Shown: piece after piece, positions 25,060 through 34,374 of the stretch
Layout: each line of letters starts with the position of its first letter
How positions within the stretch are numbered: the stretch's first letter is position 1
Source: Mitsuaria sp. WAJ17
Lineage (GTDB): Bacteria > Pseudomonadota > Gammaproteobacteria > Burkholderiales > Burkholderiaceae_C
Assembly: GCF_014174515.1 (NCBI RefSeq)
Contig: NZ_JACJUG010000001.1
Coordinates: 290,697 to 354,696, forward strand
Length of the DNA stretch: 64,000 nt
Direction: 5' to 3'
Translations under genes and position numbers: made by a program
Notes under the pieces: model-generated
What the model was told of the DNA's origin: nothing
Databases searched by the model: none
What the model saw: the letters and a program-made list of their open reading frames with translations, nothing else

Positions 25060-28000
25060 TTACTTGAAGTCGTAGGACAGCGTGAACTTGACCGAACGGG
25101 GGGCGGTGTAGCTCAGCGTGCGGCCGAAGGTGGGCGACACGGCGTCGCCGTCCAGGTAGGTCTCGTCCACGTTCTGGGCGACCTGGCGGTTCAGGAGGTT
25201 GAACACGTCCACGCGCAGGGACAGGCCCTTGATGGTCGCAGGGCGGTAGACCACGTTCATGTCGAAGCGGGTATCCCAGGACAGGTGGCCGAAGGTGCCG
25301 CGCGGCGAGGGCTTGCCGTCGCAGTAGTGATAGGAGGAACCATAGCCCTGGTCACCCGTCGGGTTGCTGCCGGCGTAGGCGCCCAGGCAGTTGGTCGGGC
25401 GGCCGGCGGCCAGCAGCACGTTGCCGCCCACTTGCCACTGGTCGTTCAGCTCCATGAAGCCGAAAGCCTTGATCTGGTGGCGGCGGTCGTTGGGCAGGTA
25501 GCCGTAGGCGTGCTCCATGATGCCGGAGTGGTCCCAGGTCTGGGTGGCGGACACGTCGGTCTGGCCCACGTCGGACAGGGTCTGGCCTTCGGTATTGCCC
25601 TTGTTGTAGGACAGGGTGTAGTTGATCTTGCCGTACCAGCCGTCACGGAACGGATGCTCGGCGAAGAAGTCCAGGGCGAAGTAGCTGCGGCTGGGTGCCT
25701 TGCGCTGGCCGGGGTTGTCGGCGAAGCCCATCTCGGCGGCCGAGAGGGTCACCGGCACGAAGGTCTTGCCGTCGCCCGAGTAGTTCACCAGGAAGGTGTT
25801 GCTGCGGCCGGGGTTGATGGACGCGCAGGTGAAGCCGCCCCAGTGGCTGGCGTCGATGCCGTGGTCCTCGGCGTACTTGTTGAAGGGGGTCTGGTCGCAG
25901 TAATCGTCGATGGTCGAGATCATCTTGCGATAGGTCAGCTTCGCACCGACGTTCAGCCGCTCCGTCAGCGTGCGCTCGATGCCCAGGGTGATCTCGTCCT
26001 GCGCGGCGGCCTTGAGGTCCTGGGCCGCGACGGTCTGGTAGAGCTTGGCCTGGCCGAACTCGTTGTCCGGCGAGCCGGTGGCCAGCAGCACCGGGTTGAT
26101 CGGTGCGCCCTTGGCATCGACGCCGGAGTAGGTGGAGTAGGTGTCGATGTAGGTGGAGCGGCTGGCACCGCGCACGGCGATGTGCGTGGGGATTTGAATG
26201 GCATAGCGGCCCACGCTGCCGAAGACGTGCGTGGTCTTGTCGCTCAGCGGATCCAGCGAGAAGGCCAGACGCGGGTTCAGGTTCTTGTTCTTCAGGAAGA
26301 CCTGGCCATCGCCGTTCTTGTTCTCGTAGGTCTCGTTGCGCAGGCCCGCGGTCACCAGCAGGTCCTTGGTGACCTGGTACTTGTCCTCGATGTACTGGGC
26401 GGCCTGGGTGGATTCGGCGTTGGTGATGTCGTCGAACTGCGTGGCGCGCACGTAGTAGCCCTGGTTGCCCAGCTGACCTCCAGCTGCCGGCGTGATGGTG
26501 CCCACGCTGCGCAGGTCGGTGACTGGCACCGTGCCATCCGGCGAGGCGGCGGACTTGAAGTAGGTGTAGGTCAGGCCACCGGCGGTGCTTTCACCGGCGT
26601 TGATGGAGCGCAGGGTGTTGTTGTCGATACCGGCACGCACCGTGTGCTTGCCGTGCTGCCACTCGATGTCCAGGCGGGTGGACTTGACCTTGTCCTTGGC
26701 GCCTTCTGCCAGCAGGCGCTCGCCTGCGAAGGGCTGGGCGGTGGTGTTGTATGTGATGCCGGGGGCTCGGTTGACGGGGCTGGCGATCACGCCGGGCAGC
26801 TTGGGGTCGTAGCCGGCCAGGGTCTGCTTATGCGGCGAGTCGCTGCGGCCATGAAGGAAGGTGAGGGTCAGGTCTTGCGTCAGGCTGCCGGTGTACTTCA
26901 GGATCTGCGAGGTTGAGCCGACGCCATCGGTCTTGTTGGCCACGTCCCTGAAGGTGGAGGTGTCGCCCAGGCTGCCGAAGCGGCTGTCGGTGGCGTAGTC
27001 CCAGCCACCCAGACGCTCCTTGCGCGTGTAGGCGTCGCCCAGCAGGGTCAGTTCCAGGTGGTGGTCGTCGGTCACGTTCCAGTCGAACTTGGACATGTAC
27101 CGGTTGTTGACGTTGCGAGCGTCCGTCCAGCCGGAGTCGCTCTTTTCGTCAACGTCGCGGGTCAGGGTGACCTGGCCGGTGTTGCGCATCAGGCGCTCCA
27201 CGGCGGTGAACATGAACAGCTTGTCCTTGATCAGCGGGCCGCCCACGTAGGCACCGATGGAGTATTCGTCCTCGGTGTTGTGCCGGCGGCTCTGGAACAG
27301 GCTGCCGTCGGTGGTGTTCTTGCCAGTCTTGGGATAGAAGATGTCCTTGCGCGTGCCATGCAGGCTGCTGGGCGTGAAGCTCATGTTCACGCCGCCTTCC
27401 CAGATGTTGCCGCCGCTCTTGGTGGTGATGTTCACCACGCCGCCGGTGGAGCGGCCGAACTCGGCGCCGAAGCCGCCGGTCAGGATCTGCGCATTGGCGA
27501 TGGCGCCGAAGGGCAGCTCGGAAGAGCCCAGCTGGGTCAGCGGGTTGGTGACCGGGAAGCCGTTGATGTAGTAGGCATTCTCGGAGGCGGCGCCGCCGCC
27601 GAAGCTGGCGCCGCCGGCATAGCGGCTGTCGGCCTTGGTGGTGTTGGGGGCCAGCTGGATGATGCCGTCGATGGACTTGGCCACGGGCAGGCGATCCAGC
27701 TGCGCGGCGCTGAAGGTGGCGCCGTTGTTGGAGTTGGCCATGTCCAGGCGGGCGACCTTGCCCGTCACCTCGACGGTGCTGAGGGTCTGGGCCGTGCCGA
27801 ACTGCAGCTCGGAGCCTTGGCCGATGCGGACTTCCACGCCTTCGCGGGTCGAGACCACGGCGCCATCCTTCAGCAGGGTGACCTTGTAGGTGCCGGCGGG
27901 CAGGGCGGTCACGTTGAAGCGGCCGCTTTCATCCAGGGTGAGGGTGCGCTTGGCACCGGTGGCGGCGTTCTCGACCACCAGCGTGCTGCCCTTGGCATTG

Positions 28001-28116
28001 GCGGCCTGGCCGTAGATGGTGCCGACGGTGTTCGATTGTGCGTAGACAGCGGAGCTGGCCAGCATCAGGCTGATGGCAGCGGCCAGCGACGACTGGCGGA
28101 GAGTGGAAAGCTTCAT
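25060..28116 (-). CDS. TonB-dependent receptor with N-terminal carboxypeptidase-regulatory-like domain (Oar-like)
   Basis: About 1018 residues. Signal peptide SLAAAISLMLASSAVYAQ. A CarboxypepD_reg-like domain follows (about 30-105; GRFNVTALPAGTYKVTLLKDG), then a plug with SIDGIIQLAPNTT and FGRSTGGVVNITTKSGGN, and a long barrel rich in alternating aromatic strands. The C-terminus is TLSYDFK: the usual terminal aromatic is followed by one extra Lys. It belongs to the Oar/OmpA-related group, whose substrates are oligopeptides, glycans or unknown. No transport partner, sigma or anti-sigma gene adjoins it. One copy of the dispersed 15-bp motif (one mismatch) lies inside the barrel-coding region. 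Confidence 0.9.
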   Translation of the reverse strand: MKLSTLRQSSLAAAISLMLASSAVYAQSNTVGTIYGQAANAKGSTLVVENAATGAKRTLTLDESGRFNVTALPAGTYKVTLLKDGAVVSTREGVEVRIGQGSELQFGTAQTLSTVEVTGKVARLDMANSNNGATFSAAQLDRLPVAKSIDGIIQLAPNTTKADSRYAGGASFGGGAASENAYYINGFPVTNPLTQLGSSELPFGAIANAQILTGGFGAEFGRSTGGVVNITTKSGGNIWEGGVNMSFTPSSLHGTRKDIFYPKTGKNTTDGSLFQSRRHNTEDEYSIGAYVGGPLIKDKLFMFTAVERLMRNTGQVTLTRDVDEKSDSGWTDARNVNNRYMSKFDWNVTDDHHLELTLLGDAYTRKERLGGWDYATDSRFGSLGDTSTFRDVANKTDGVGSTSQILKYTGSLTQDLTLTFLHGRSDSPHKQTLAGYDPKLPGVIASPVNRAPGITYNTTAQPFAGERLLAEGAKDKVKSTRLDIEWQHGKHTVRAGIDNNTLRSINAGESTAGGLTYTYFKSAASPDGTVPVTDLRSVGTITPAAGGQLGNQGYYVRATQFDDITNAESTQAAQYIEDKYQVTKDLLVTAGLRNETYENKNGDGQVFLKNKNLNPRLAFSLDPLSDKTTHVFGSVGRYAIQIPTHIAVRGASRSTYIDTYSTYSGVDAKGAPINPVLLATGSPDNEFGQAKLYQTVAAQDLKAAAQDEITLGIERTLTERLNVGAKLTYRKMISTIDDYCDQTPFNKYAEDHGIDASHWGGFTCASINPGRSNTFLVNYSGDGKTFVPVTLSAAEMGFADNPGQRKAPSRSYFALDFFAEHPFRDGWYGKINYTLSYNKGNTEGQTLSDVGQTDVSATQTWDHSGIMEHAYGYLPNDRRHQIKAFGFMELNDQWQVGGNVLLAAGRPTNCLGAYAGSNPTGDQGYGSSYHYCDGKPSPRGTFGHLSWDTRFDMNVVYRPATIKGLSLRVDVFNLLNRQVAQNVDETYLDGDAVSPTFGRTLSYTAPRSVKFTLSYDFK
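26865..26878 (-). repeat. Dispersed motif, near copy (TonB receptor gene)
   Basis: GCAAGACCTGACCC on the minus strand, one base short of the full 15-bp motif, within the receptor coding sequence (read as QDLT). Confidence 0.5.
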
Positions 28117-28431
28117 GGGCGGGAATCCCTCGTGTTGATTGAGCCACGTTGGCCCGCCCCGGCTAGCGCTCAGCGGTAACGGGCGCGGCCTTGGTGGCGA
28201 GCCCGTGCATTGCATGCCTTTCTGGCGCCGTCGGCCTTTGGGGTAAGGCCTAGGCGCGCAGCGGCGCCGCACCGTGAGAAATGCCCGGAATTCCCTAGAA
28301 ACAAGGACTTGCGCGTGTCCAGACCCCAGCAAGAGCCGGGCCACTTCACCTTCCTTTACAAGCTGCACCCGGGCAATCGTCGCCGTCAGGCAACAGTCAG
28401 CATCCCGCCAAAGGGTGGTGCGGCCGGGTGC
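28117..28431. other. Intergenic region between receptor start and alr end
   Basis: About 315 bases between the receptor start and the alr stop. The receptor promoter should lie here on the minus strand, but I find no good -35/-10 pair, no long hairpin and no repeat. Small open frames overlapping this area lack ribosome sites and domain content. Confidence 0.5.
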
Positions 28432-29559
28432 TCAGGCCTGCAGCGCTTCCACCTGCACCGGCACGCGCCGGGTGATGGCGCACATCAGCTCGTAGCCGAT
28501 GGTACCGGCGGCGCGGGCGACTTCGTCGATGGAGAGCATGGCGCCCTTGCTGCTCTGGCCCCACAGCGTCACCTCGGAGCCGAAGCCGGCCTGGGGCAGC
28601 TCGCTGAGGTCCACGGCGAGCATGTCCATGGACACGCGGCCCACGGTCTGGCTGCGCTGGCCGTCCACCAGCACCGGCGTGCCGCTGTTGGCATGGCGGG
28701 GATAGCCGTCGGCGTAGCCACAGGCCACGGTGCCGATGCGCATGGGGCGGTCGGCAACAAAGGTGCTGCCATAGCCCACGGAGTCGCCTGCCTGCAGATG
28801 CTGCACGGCGATGACTTTGGCGCGCAGGCTCATGCCCGGCTTGAGGTCCCAGTGCGCCATGTCGTGCTCGGGGTAGTCCGGCACGCCGCCATAACTCATG
28901 ATGCCGGCTCGCACCCAGTCGGCGCGGACCTCATCGCGCTGGTTGTAACGCAGAGTTGCAGCGCTGTTGGAAAGCGAGCGCTCTCCTGGCAGGTCGTGTG
29001 TGGCCTCGGTCCAGGCGGCCATCTGGTGGGCGATGCCGTCCTCGCCGAAGCGCCGGGCGTCGGCGTCGGAGAAGTGTGTCATCAGCGAGATCTCATCGAC
29101 CTGGGGCAGGGCGTTGAGCCGGGTCCAGGCGGCGCGGAAGGCCTGCGGCGTGAAGCCCAGGCGGTTCATGCCGCTGTTCATCTTGAGGAAGACGCGGTGC
29201 GGCTCGTGCGTCTTGTGCATGGCCAGCCAGTCGATCTGCTGCTCACAATGCACGGCATGCCAGAGCTTCAGGCGCGAGCACAGCTCCAGGTCACGGGCCT
29301 CGAAGCAGCCCTCCAGCAGCAGGATGGGGCCCCGCCAGCCCAGCTCGCGCAGCAGCTGGGCCTCGTCCAGGTCCAGCAGCGCGAAGCCGTCGGCGGCCCG
29401 GAAGGCTTCGAAGACGTTGGCAACGCCATGACCATAGGCATTGGCCTTCACCACGGCCCAGACCTGGGCGTCCGGGGCGCAAGCGCGGGCGCGGGCCAGG
29501 TTGTGGGCCAGATGGGCGGGATGGATCAGGGCTTGGATGGGACGCGGCATGGCTGCCAT
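28432..29559 (-). CDS. alr: Alanine racemase
   Basis: 375 residues, the standard length. It makes D-alanine for peptidoglycan in the cytoplasm using PLP. The cofactor lysine lies in [11 protein letters not shown] near residue 40, and the second catalytic Tyr in [29 protein letters not shown] and [13 protein letters not shown] are family motifs. A start at 29550 (the fourth codon) is also possible. It diverges from lplT across about 350 bases, as is common in betaproteobacteria. Confidence 0.96.
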   Translation of the reverse strand: MAAMPRPIQALIHPAHLAHNLARARACAPDAQVWAVVKANAYGHGVANVFEAFRAADGFALLDLDEAQLLRELGWRGPILLLEGCFEARDLELCSRLKLWHAVHCEQQIDWLAMHKTHEPHRVFLKMNSGMNRLGFTPQAFRAAWTRLNALPQVDEISLMTHFSDADARRFGEDGIAHQMAAWTEATHDLPGERSLSNSAATLRYNQRDEVRADWVRAGIMSYGGVPDYPEHDMAHWDLKPGMSLRAKVIAVQHLQAGDSVGYGSTFVADRPMRIGTVACGYADGYPRHANSGTPVLVDGQRSQTVGRVSMDMLAVDLSELPQAGFGSEVTLWGQSSKGAMLSIDEVARAAGTIGYELMCAITRRVPVQVEALQA

Positions 29560-29793
29560 TGTGGCAGCAAAGCCCGAGGGTTTGCCCTAGGCCGCCGGCT
29601 TGCCGGGTGCGCTGCAGGCCTGGCTTGGGCCGGGAAAGCGGTGCGGCCCTGGGCCGAATCGGCAGCGCTCCGGCGGTGCACCCTGGCCCCCGCAGGCCCT
29701 TCGTGCCGTCGTCGGCATCCGCTGGCCGCTGCGAAGGATTGCAGCCGCCCACGGGCCGCCGGGCCCTGACGTCATGGCATGCACAGGTGTGCG

Positions 29794-29802
29794 TGCTATA
29801 AA
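29794..29802 (+). promoter_or_regulatory. Extended -10 promoter candidate for lplT
   Basis: TGC-TATAAA lies about 105 bases upstream of lplT, in the 347-base alr-lplT divergent region. No good -35 is visible, consistent with an extended -10 promoter. A near-identical TGCTATAAACCC occurs at 32270. The rest of the region holds no gene. Confidence 0.45.
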
Positions 29803-29906
29803 CCCGCCGCAGCATGGCCCGCTTGTGAAGTTTTGTGAGGCGTTTACGGGGGCACGGCTTTTATCTCCTTTGCTTCGATAAGACAGGTATTCACAAGCTC
29901 GGGTCC

Positions 29907-31184
29907 ATGAAAAAAGGCTTCTACACCATCATGGCGGCGCAGTTCTTCAGCTCGCTGGCTGACAACGCGTTGTTCGTCGCCGCCGTGGAGTTGCTGCGCA
30001 GTGGCGGGTCTCCAGAGTGGCAGCGCGCGGCCCTGGTGCCCATGTTCGCGCTGTTCTACGTCGTGCTGGCACCCTTCGTCGGCGCGTTCGCTGATGCCGT
30101 GCCCAAGGGCCGGGTGATGTTTGTCTCGAACAGCATCAAGGTCGTGGGCTGCCTGCTCATGCTGACGGGACTGCACCCGTTGCTGGCCTATGCGGTCGTT
30201 GGCCTGGGGGCTGCGGCCTACTCGCCGGCCAAGTACGGCATCCTCACCGAGCTGTTGCCGCCGTCGCAGCTGGTAAAGGCCAATGGTTGGATCGAGGGCC
30301 TGACCATTACCTCGATCATCCTTGGCGTGCTGCTGGGCGGCCAACTGGTCGGGCAGCACATCGCGCCGCGGCTGCTGGCGCTGGACGTGCCTCTGGTCGA
30401 TACCGGTATCGACACCCCTGCCGAGGCGGCCATCGCCGCTCTGGTGAGCCTTTACTTGCTGGCCGCGGCCTTCAACCTGCGCATCCCGCGCACCGACAGC
30501 GCCCTGCAGCCCATGGGCAGGGACCTGCTCTATCTGGTGCGCGATTTCGCCAACTGCAATTCGCGTCTCTGGCAAGACAAGCTGGGCCAGATCTCCCTCG
30601 CTACCACGACCCTGTTCTGGGGCGTCTCCGGCAATTTGCGCTACATCGTGCTGGCCTGGGCCCTGGCAGCGCTGGGCTATGGCACGACGCAGGCCTCCAG
30701 CCTGGTCGGGGTCGTTGCCATCGGCACCGCTGCGGGTGCCGTGGTGGCGTCCATGGTCATGCGCCTGGACAAGGCAACGGCCGTGGTGCCTCTGGGCATC
30801 GTCATGGGCCTGCTGGTCATCCTCATGAACTTCATCCACAACGTGTGGATCGCTGCGCCCTTCCTGATTCTGCTCGGCGGCATCGGCGGTTACCTCGTCG
30901 TTCCCATGAACGCCCTGCTGCAGCACCGCGGCCACAACCTCATGGGCGCAGGCCGTTCCATCGCGGTGCAGAACTTCAACGAGCAGGCCTGCATCCTGGG
31001 CCTGGGTGCGCTGTACACGGGCATGACCCGCGTGGGCATGTCGGCCTTCGGCGCCATCACCATCTTCGGCCTGGTCGTGGCCGGTACCATGTGGCTGATC
31101 CAGCGCTGGCACCGCAGCAACTGCGTGCAGCATGCCGAGGAAGTGCAGCGCCTGCTGGCCATCGCCCGCAGCGACAAGCACTGA
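29907..31184 (+). CDS. lplT: Lysophospholipid transporter LplT
   Basis: A 425-residue major-facilitator-type protein with about 12 helices. LplT hallmarks are the N-terminal MKKGFYTIMAAQFFSSLADNALF and YSPAKYGILTELLPPSQLVKANGWIEG. It flips lysophospholipids across the inner membrane for re-acylation. No aas acyltransferase gene adjoins it here, so the acyltransferase must be encoded elsewhere. ATG 29907 matches the family N-terminus; the frame extends upstream without homologous sequence. Confidence 0.94.
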   Translation: MKKGFYTIMAAQFFSSLADNALFVAAVELLRSGGSPEWQRAALVPMFALFYVVLAPFVGAFADAVPKGRVMFVSNSIKVVGCLLMLTGLHPLLAYAVVGLGAAAYSPAKYGILTELLPPSQLVKANGWIEGLTITSIILGVLLGGQLVGQHIAPRLLALDVPLVDTGIDTPAEAAIAALVSLYLLAAAFNLRIPRTDSALQPMGRDLLYLVRDFANCNSRLWQDKLGQISLATTTLFWGVSGNLRYIVLAWALAALGYGTTQASSLVGVVAIGTAAGAVVASMVMRLDKATAVVPLGIVMGLLVILMNFIHNVWIAAPFLILLGGIGGYLVVPMNALLQHRGHNLMGAGRSIAVQNFNEQACILGLGALYTGMTRVGMSAFGAITIFGLVVAGTMWLIQRWHRSNCVQHAEEVQRLLAIARSDKH

Positions 31185-31204
31185 GGCCGGCCTGCGGACA
31201 AGCA

Positions 31205-31229
31205 AAAGGGGCGCTGCGAGCGCCCCTTT
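31205..31229. terminator. Bidirectional terminator between lplT and SGNH gene
   Basis: An 11-bp perfect stem, AAAGGGGCGCT/AGCGCCCCTTT, has a three-base loop and A/T flanks on both sides. It sits between two convergent genes. Confidence 0.88.
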
Positions 31230-31250
31230 CTCAGGGTCGGCCCACCGCGC

Positions 31251-32165
31251 TCAGGCCTTCTTCTTCCCGCCCGTGTTCCCGTTGAGCACGCCCTCGATGT
31301 GCTCGCTCCAGGCGCGCGCGATCTTGAAGCAGCCGCTGTGGTTCAGGTGAATCTCGTTGAACCAGTCGCCGCTGTTGCCGCTGGAGCCGGGCGCGGCCAG
31401 GGCCAGGGGCACGGCGGTGGAATCGAAGACATGCAGGCCAGGATAGAGCTGCTGGTCGGCCGCCAGGCGCTTGAGCAGCTGGGCCAGGTGGTAGACCATC
31501 AGCCGGCTGACCGCCGCCCAGTCCGCGGCGGGGATGGCATAGGCCTTCAGCGCGGGGTAGAGCCAGGGCCCCGAGGCGTCCTCGGCACCGGCGGGGCGGG
31601 GCATGGGCACGGCATAGCTGTGCATGAAGACCGGCTTGCCCGCCGAGCGGCCCTGGTCGCGCAGGCTCAGCAGGTGGCGCAGGTTGGCGCTGAGGTAGTC
31701 GGCATAGGTGGCCCAGCCGGGCTCCGAGAAGTAGCGGGCCACGCCGGCCGAGGGCGGGCCCCATTCGGTCTGGCGGCGCAGCAGGCGCAGGTGCAGGGCC
31801 ACGGGCTCGCCGCCGGGCAGATGGGCCGGGGTCTGGGCCGCCTTGACCAGGTCATTGCCGCCGACCGACAGCAGGATGCCGTCCCAGGCGGGCACATCGT
31901 CAGCACTGAGCAGGCGAACGAACTCGGGTGCGGACTCCAGGTCCACCATGTGGCTCAGGGCATTGCTCTGGCCGGCGCAATTGACGGCCAGGGCCTTGTC
32001 CCGGAAGACCAGCTCCTCCAGCAGATTGGCGTGCGCATTCATCTGCGCGGCGGTGAAGCTGAACCAGGAATCACCCTGGGCCAGCAGGCGCCAGCGGTAG
32101 GCGCTGAGGTCGGGTGCCGGTTTCGCTTGCAGATCAGCCGGGGTCAAGCAGGCCAAGTGGTCCAA
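31251..32165 (-). CDS. SGNH/GDSL-type hydrolase
   Basis: 304 residues. The esterase blocks are in order: block I GDSW (nucleophile Ser) near residue 31, block III GGND near residue 102, and block V FNEIHLN near residue 283, carrying the His. The usual Asp of block V is replaced by a more distant acidic residue (GDWFNE). No signal peptide is seen, so it is probably cytoplasmic. The substrate is unknown; the family includes lipases, thioesterases and carbohydrate esterases. The lysine-rich C-terminus GGKKKA is unusual. Confidence 0.82.
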   Translation of the reverse strand: MDHLACLTPADLQAKPAPDLSAYRWRLLAQGDSWFSFTAAQMNAHANLLEELVFRDKALAVNCAGQSNALSHMVDLESAPEFVRLLSADDVPAWDGILLSVGGNDLVKAAQTPAHLPGGEPVALHLRLLRRQTEWGPPSAGVARYFSEPGWATYADYLSANLRHLLSLRDQGRSAGKPVFMHSYAVPMPRPAGAEDASGPWLYPALKAYAIPAADWAAVSRLMVYHLAQLLKRLAADQQLYPGLHVFDSTAVPLALAAPGSSGNSGDWFNEIHLNHSGCFKIARAWSEHIEGVLNGNTGGKKKA

Positions 32166-32269
32166 GTCGGGCTCTCCCTAATTCATGGGGCTCATCGAAG
32201 GGCGGCCGGCCTCCCGGAGGCTGGCTGCACGGCGTCCAGATTGGAGTACGGTTCTTCTTCCGGACACCA

Positions 32270-32278
32270 TGCTATAAA
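32270..32278 (+). promoter_or_regulatory. Extended -10 promoter candidate upstream of EamA gene
   Basis: TGC-TATAAA, matching the candidate before lplT, lies 187 bases before the EamA start in a 299-base gene-free stretch (32166-32464). No -35 match at proper spacing. A one-mismatch copy of the dispersed 15-bp motif follows at 32400. Confidence 0.4.
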
Positions 32279-32399
32279 CCCTGGGCATCGTGGGTCGGCA
32301 GTGTGTCGGCTTCTCAATGGATTTCAAGGGGTTGTTGCAGCGAGCCAACCCATGCCCTGTAAGCAGTGACATGGTCCGCATGGTCCGGTTGCACCCGAG

Positions 32400-32414
32400 G
32401 CATGACCTGACCCC
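32400..32414 (+). repeat. Dispersed motif, one mismatch (intergenic)
   Basis: GCATGACCTGACCCC, one mismatch to the motif, between the promoter candidate and the EamA start. Confidence 0.5.
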
Positions 32415-32464
32415 ATCGTTTCTCTCCGGCACTCGCATCCGCCGGCTCTTGCGCGCCTCGCCGC

Positions 32465-33325
32465 ATGGCATTCCTCGGTCTGATCTTCAACGCCCTGGTC
32501 TGGGGCCTGTCCTGGTGGCCGTTCCGCCAGTTCCAGTCCGCCGGGCTCCACCCGCTGTGGGCGACGGTCTCCTTCTTCTTCCTGTCCTGGCTGGTCATCC
32601 TGCTGCTGCGTCGCGAGGCCTGGCGGGAGCTGCTGACCACACCTTCGCTGTGGCCCATCATGGCGGCCGCCGGCATCACCAACACCTTCTTCAACTGGGG
32701 CGTGGCCACGGGGGACGTGGTGCGGGTGGTGCTGCTGTTCTACCTGATGCCGCTGTGGGCGGTGCTGCTGGCGCGGCTGATCCTGGGCGAGCACCTGACC
32801 CGCCTGGCCCTGCTGCGCATGGTCCTGGCCCTGGGCGGCGCCGCGGCAGTGCTGGCGCCGGCGGGCGGCGGGCTGCCGCTGCCCTCCAGCCTTCCGGACT
32901 GGCTGGGCGTGCTGGGCGGCATGTCCTTCGCGCTGAACAACGTCATGCTGCGCCGCGAGGCCGACCGCAGCCCCGAGGCCCGCGCCCTGGCCATGTTCAG
33001 CGGCGGCGTGGGGGTCTCGGCCCTGGCGGCCACGCTGATGGCAACGCAGGGCCTGGCACCCTGGCCGGCCCTGGCCTCGGCCTGGTGGCTGCTGCCGCTG
33101 GCGGGCATGGCGCTGCTGTTCTTCCTCTCCAACTTGTCGCTGCAATATGGGGCAGCCCGACTGCCGGCCAATGTCACCGCCATCGTGATGCTCTGTGAGG
33201 TGCCCTTCGCGGCGATCTCCTCCCTGGCCTGGGGTGGCGGGACCCTGGGCCTGCGCACGGCCTTCGGTGGCCTGTGCATTGTGGGGGCGGCCCTGCTGGC
33301 TGCGCTGGAAAAGCGCCAGGGCTAA
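32465..33325 (+). CDS. EamA-family (DMT) transporter
   Basis: 286 residues with ten helices in two EamA repeats (LIFNALVWGLSWWPFRQF at the start, FGGLCIVGAALLAAL at the end). MPLWAVLLARLILGE and LCEVPFAAISSLAWGG are typical EamA loops. It is a second DMT exporter in the window, not closely similar to the one at 22987. It precedes a glutathione peroxidase gene by 24 bases and is probably cotranscribed with it. The substrate is unknown. Confidence 0.9.
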   Translation: MAFLGLIFNALVWGLSWWPFRQFQSAGLHPLWATVSFFFLSWLVILLLRREAWRELLTTPSLWPIMAAAGITNTFFNWGVATGDVVRVVLLFYLMPLWAVLLARLILGEHLTRLALLRMVLALGGAAAVLAPAGGGLPLPSSLPDWLGVLGGMSFALNNVMLRREADRSPEARALAMFSGGVGVSALAATLMATQGLAPWPALASAWWLLPLAGMALLFFLSNLSLQYGAARLPANVTAIVMLCEVPFAAISSLAWGGGTLGLRTAFGGLCIVGAALLAALEKRQG

Positions 33326-33349
33326 TATCCGGCATCCAAGGAGCCCCCC

Positions 33350-33841
33350 ATGGCACAACAGACGATCTACGACTTTCACGCCACCTCCATCGACGGCCAG
33401 CCCTTCTCGCTGGCGGCCGAGCATGGCAAGGTGCTGCTCATCGTCAACACCGCCAGCGAATGCGGCTTCACGCCGCAGTTCAAGGGCCTGGAGCAGCTCT
33501 GGCACGACTACCGCACCCGAGGCCTGGTTGTCGTCGGCTTCCCCAGCAACGAGTTCGGCGGCCAGGATCCCGGCAGCAATGACGAGATCTCGTCCTTCTG
33601 CGAAATCAACTACGGCGTGAGCTTCCCCATGATGGCCAAGATCGAGGTCAACGGCGAGAAGGCCGACCCGCTGTGGCAGTGGCTCAAGAAGGAAAAGCCC
33701 GGCCTGCTGGGTACGCAGGCCATCAAGTGGAACTTCACCAAGTTCCTGGTGGGCCGCGACGGGCGGGTGCTGCGCCGCTACGCCCCCAACGACACGCCGG
33801 AATCCCTGCGAGCCGACATCGAGGCCGCGCTGGGCAACTGA
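33350..33841 (+). CDS. Glutathione peroxidase-family protein
   Basis: 163 residues, standard length. The active-site Cys38 lies in NTASECGFTPQ. The Gln of FGGQDPG and the Trp of KWNFTKFLV complete the triad. The redox residue is Cys, not selenocysteine. Like other bacterial Cys-GPx enzymes it probably reduces hydroperoxides with thioredoxin. AAGGAG precedes the ATG. It follows the EamA transporter gene. Confidence 0.94.
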   Translation: MAQQTIYDFHATSIDGQPFSLAAEHGKVLLIVNTASECGFTPQFKGLEQLWHDYRTRGLVVVGFPSNEFGGQDPGSNDEISSFCEINYGVSFPMMAKIEVNGEKADPLWQWLKKEKPGLLGTQAIKWNFTKFLVGRDGRVLRRYAPNDTPESLRADIEAALGN

Positions 33842-33847
33842 CCCGCG

Positions 33848-34270
33848 TCAGCACGCCAGGGATTCGCGCAGCAGCGCTCCCTCCAGCCCGATGCGCAGCG
33901 TCCGGGCCTGCAGGTGCAGGCTGCCGCCGCGCGCGAGCTCCAGCTGCAGTGCCACCCGCCCGGCATGGAATGCAGGCAGCTGCGGGGTCAGGTCTTGCCC
34001 ATCCAGCGTCAGGCGGGCCTGTACGATGCGCCCCGGCGTGAAGTCCCGCACTTCCCAGGACTCCAGACCCGAGCATCGCAGCCGCAAGGGCCAGACCCAG
34101 CCCTGCTGGGGTCGGCGCTGGCTGAGGCTGGGCCAGTGCACGAGGGCGCTGGAGAGCTCGATGAGGCCCTCGTCGCCCCCGCGCTGCAGCTGCAGCAGCT
34201 CAGAGTCCTGCAGGACCAGGTTCAGGGGCGAGGGCCAGTCGGCTTCTGCTTGGGCGGGCGGGGAAAGCAT
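33848..34270 (-). CDS. Hypothetical protein, 140 aa
   Basis: A soluble, Leu/Gln/Arg-rich protein with no signal peptide: LNLVLQDSELLQLQRGGDEG, WPLRLRCSGLESWEVRDFTPG, LEGALLRESLAC. The alternating hydrophobic pattern suggests a beta-rich fold. The family is not recognised. Its coding sequence contains an exact copy of the dispersed 15-bp motif (33984-33998), read as GQDLTP. It converges with the glutathione peroxidase gene, 6 bases apart. Confidence 0.6.
   Translation of the reverse strand: MLSPPAQAEADWPSPLNLVLQDSELLQLQRGGDEGLIELSSALVHWPSLSQRRPQQGWVWPLRLRCSGLESWEVRDFTPGRIVQARLTLDGQDLTPQLPAFHAGRVALQLELARGGSLHLQARTLRIGLEGALLRESLAC
33984..33998 (-). repeat. Dispersed motif, exact copy
   Basis: Exact GCAAGACCTGACCCC on the minus strand inside the 140-residue hypothetical gene. 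Confidence 0.7.
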
Positions 34271-34374
34271 GGCTTCATTGTCGGCGCCATCCCTAGCACA
34301 TCACCCGCAAGTGATCCCGGTCAATCTTTCACCATTCCCTACAGTCGTCGTGACTTTGTAACTGGGAGCAAGTC

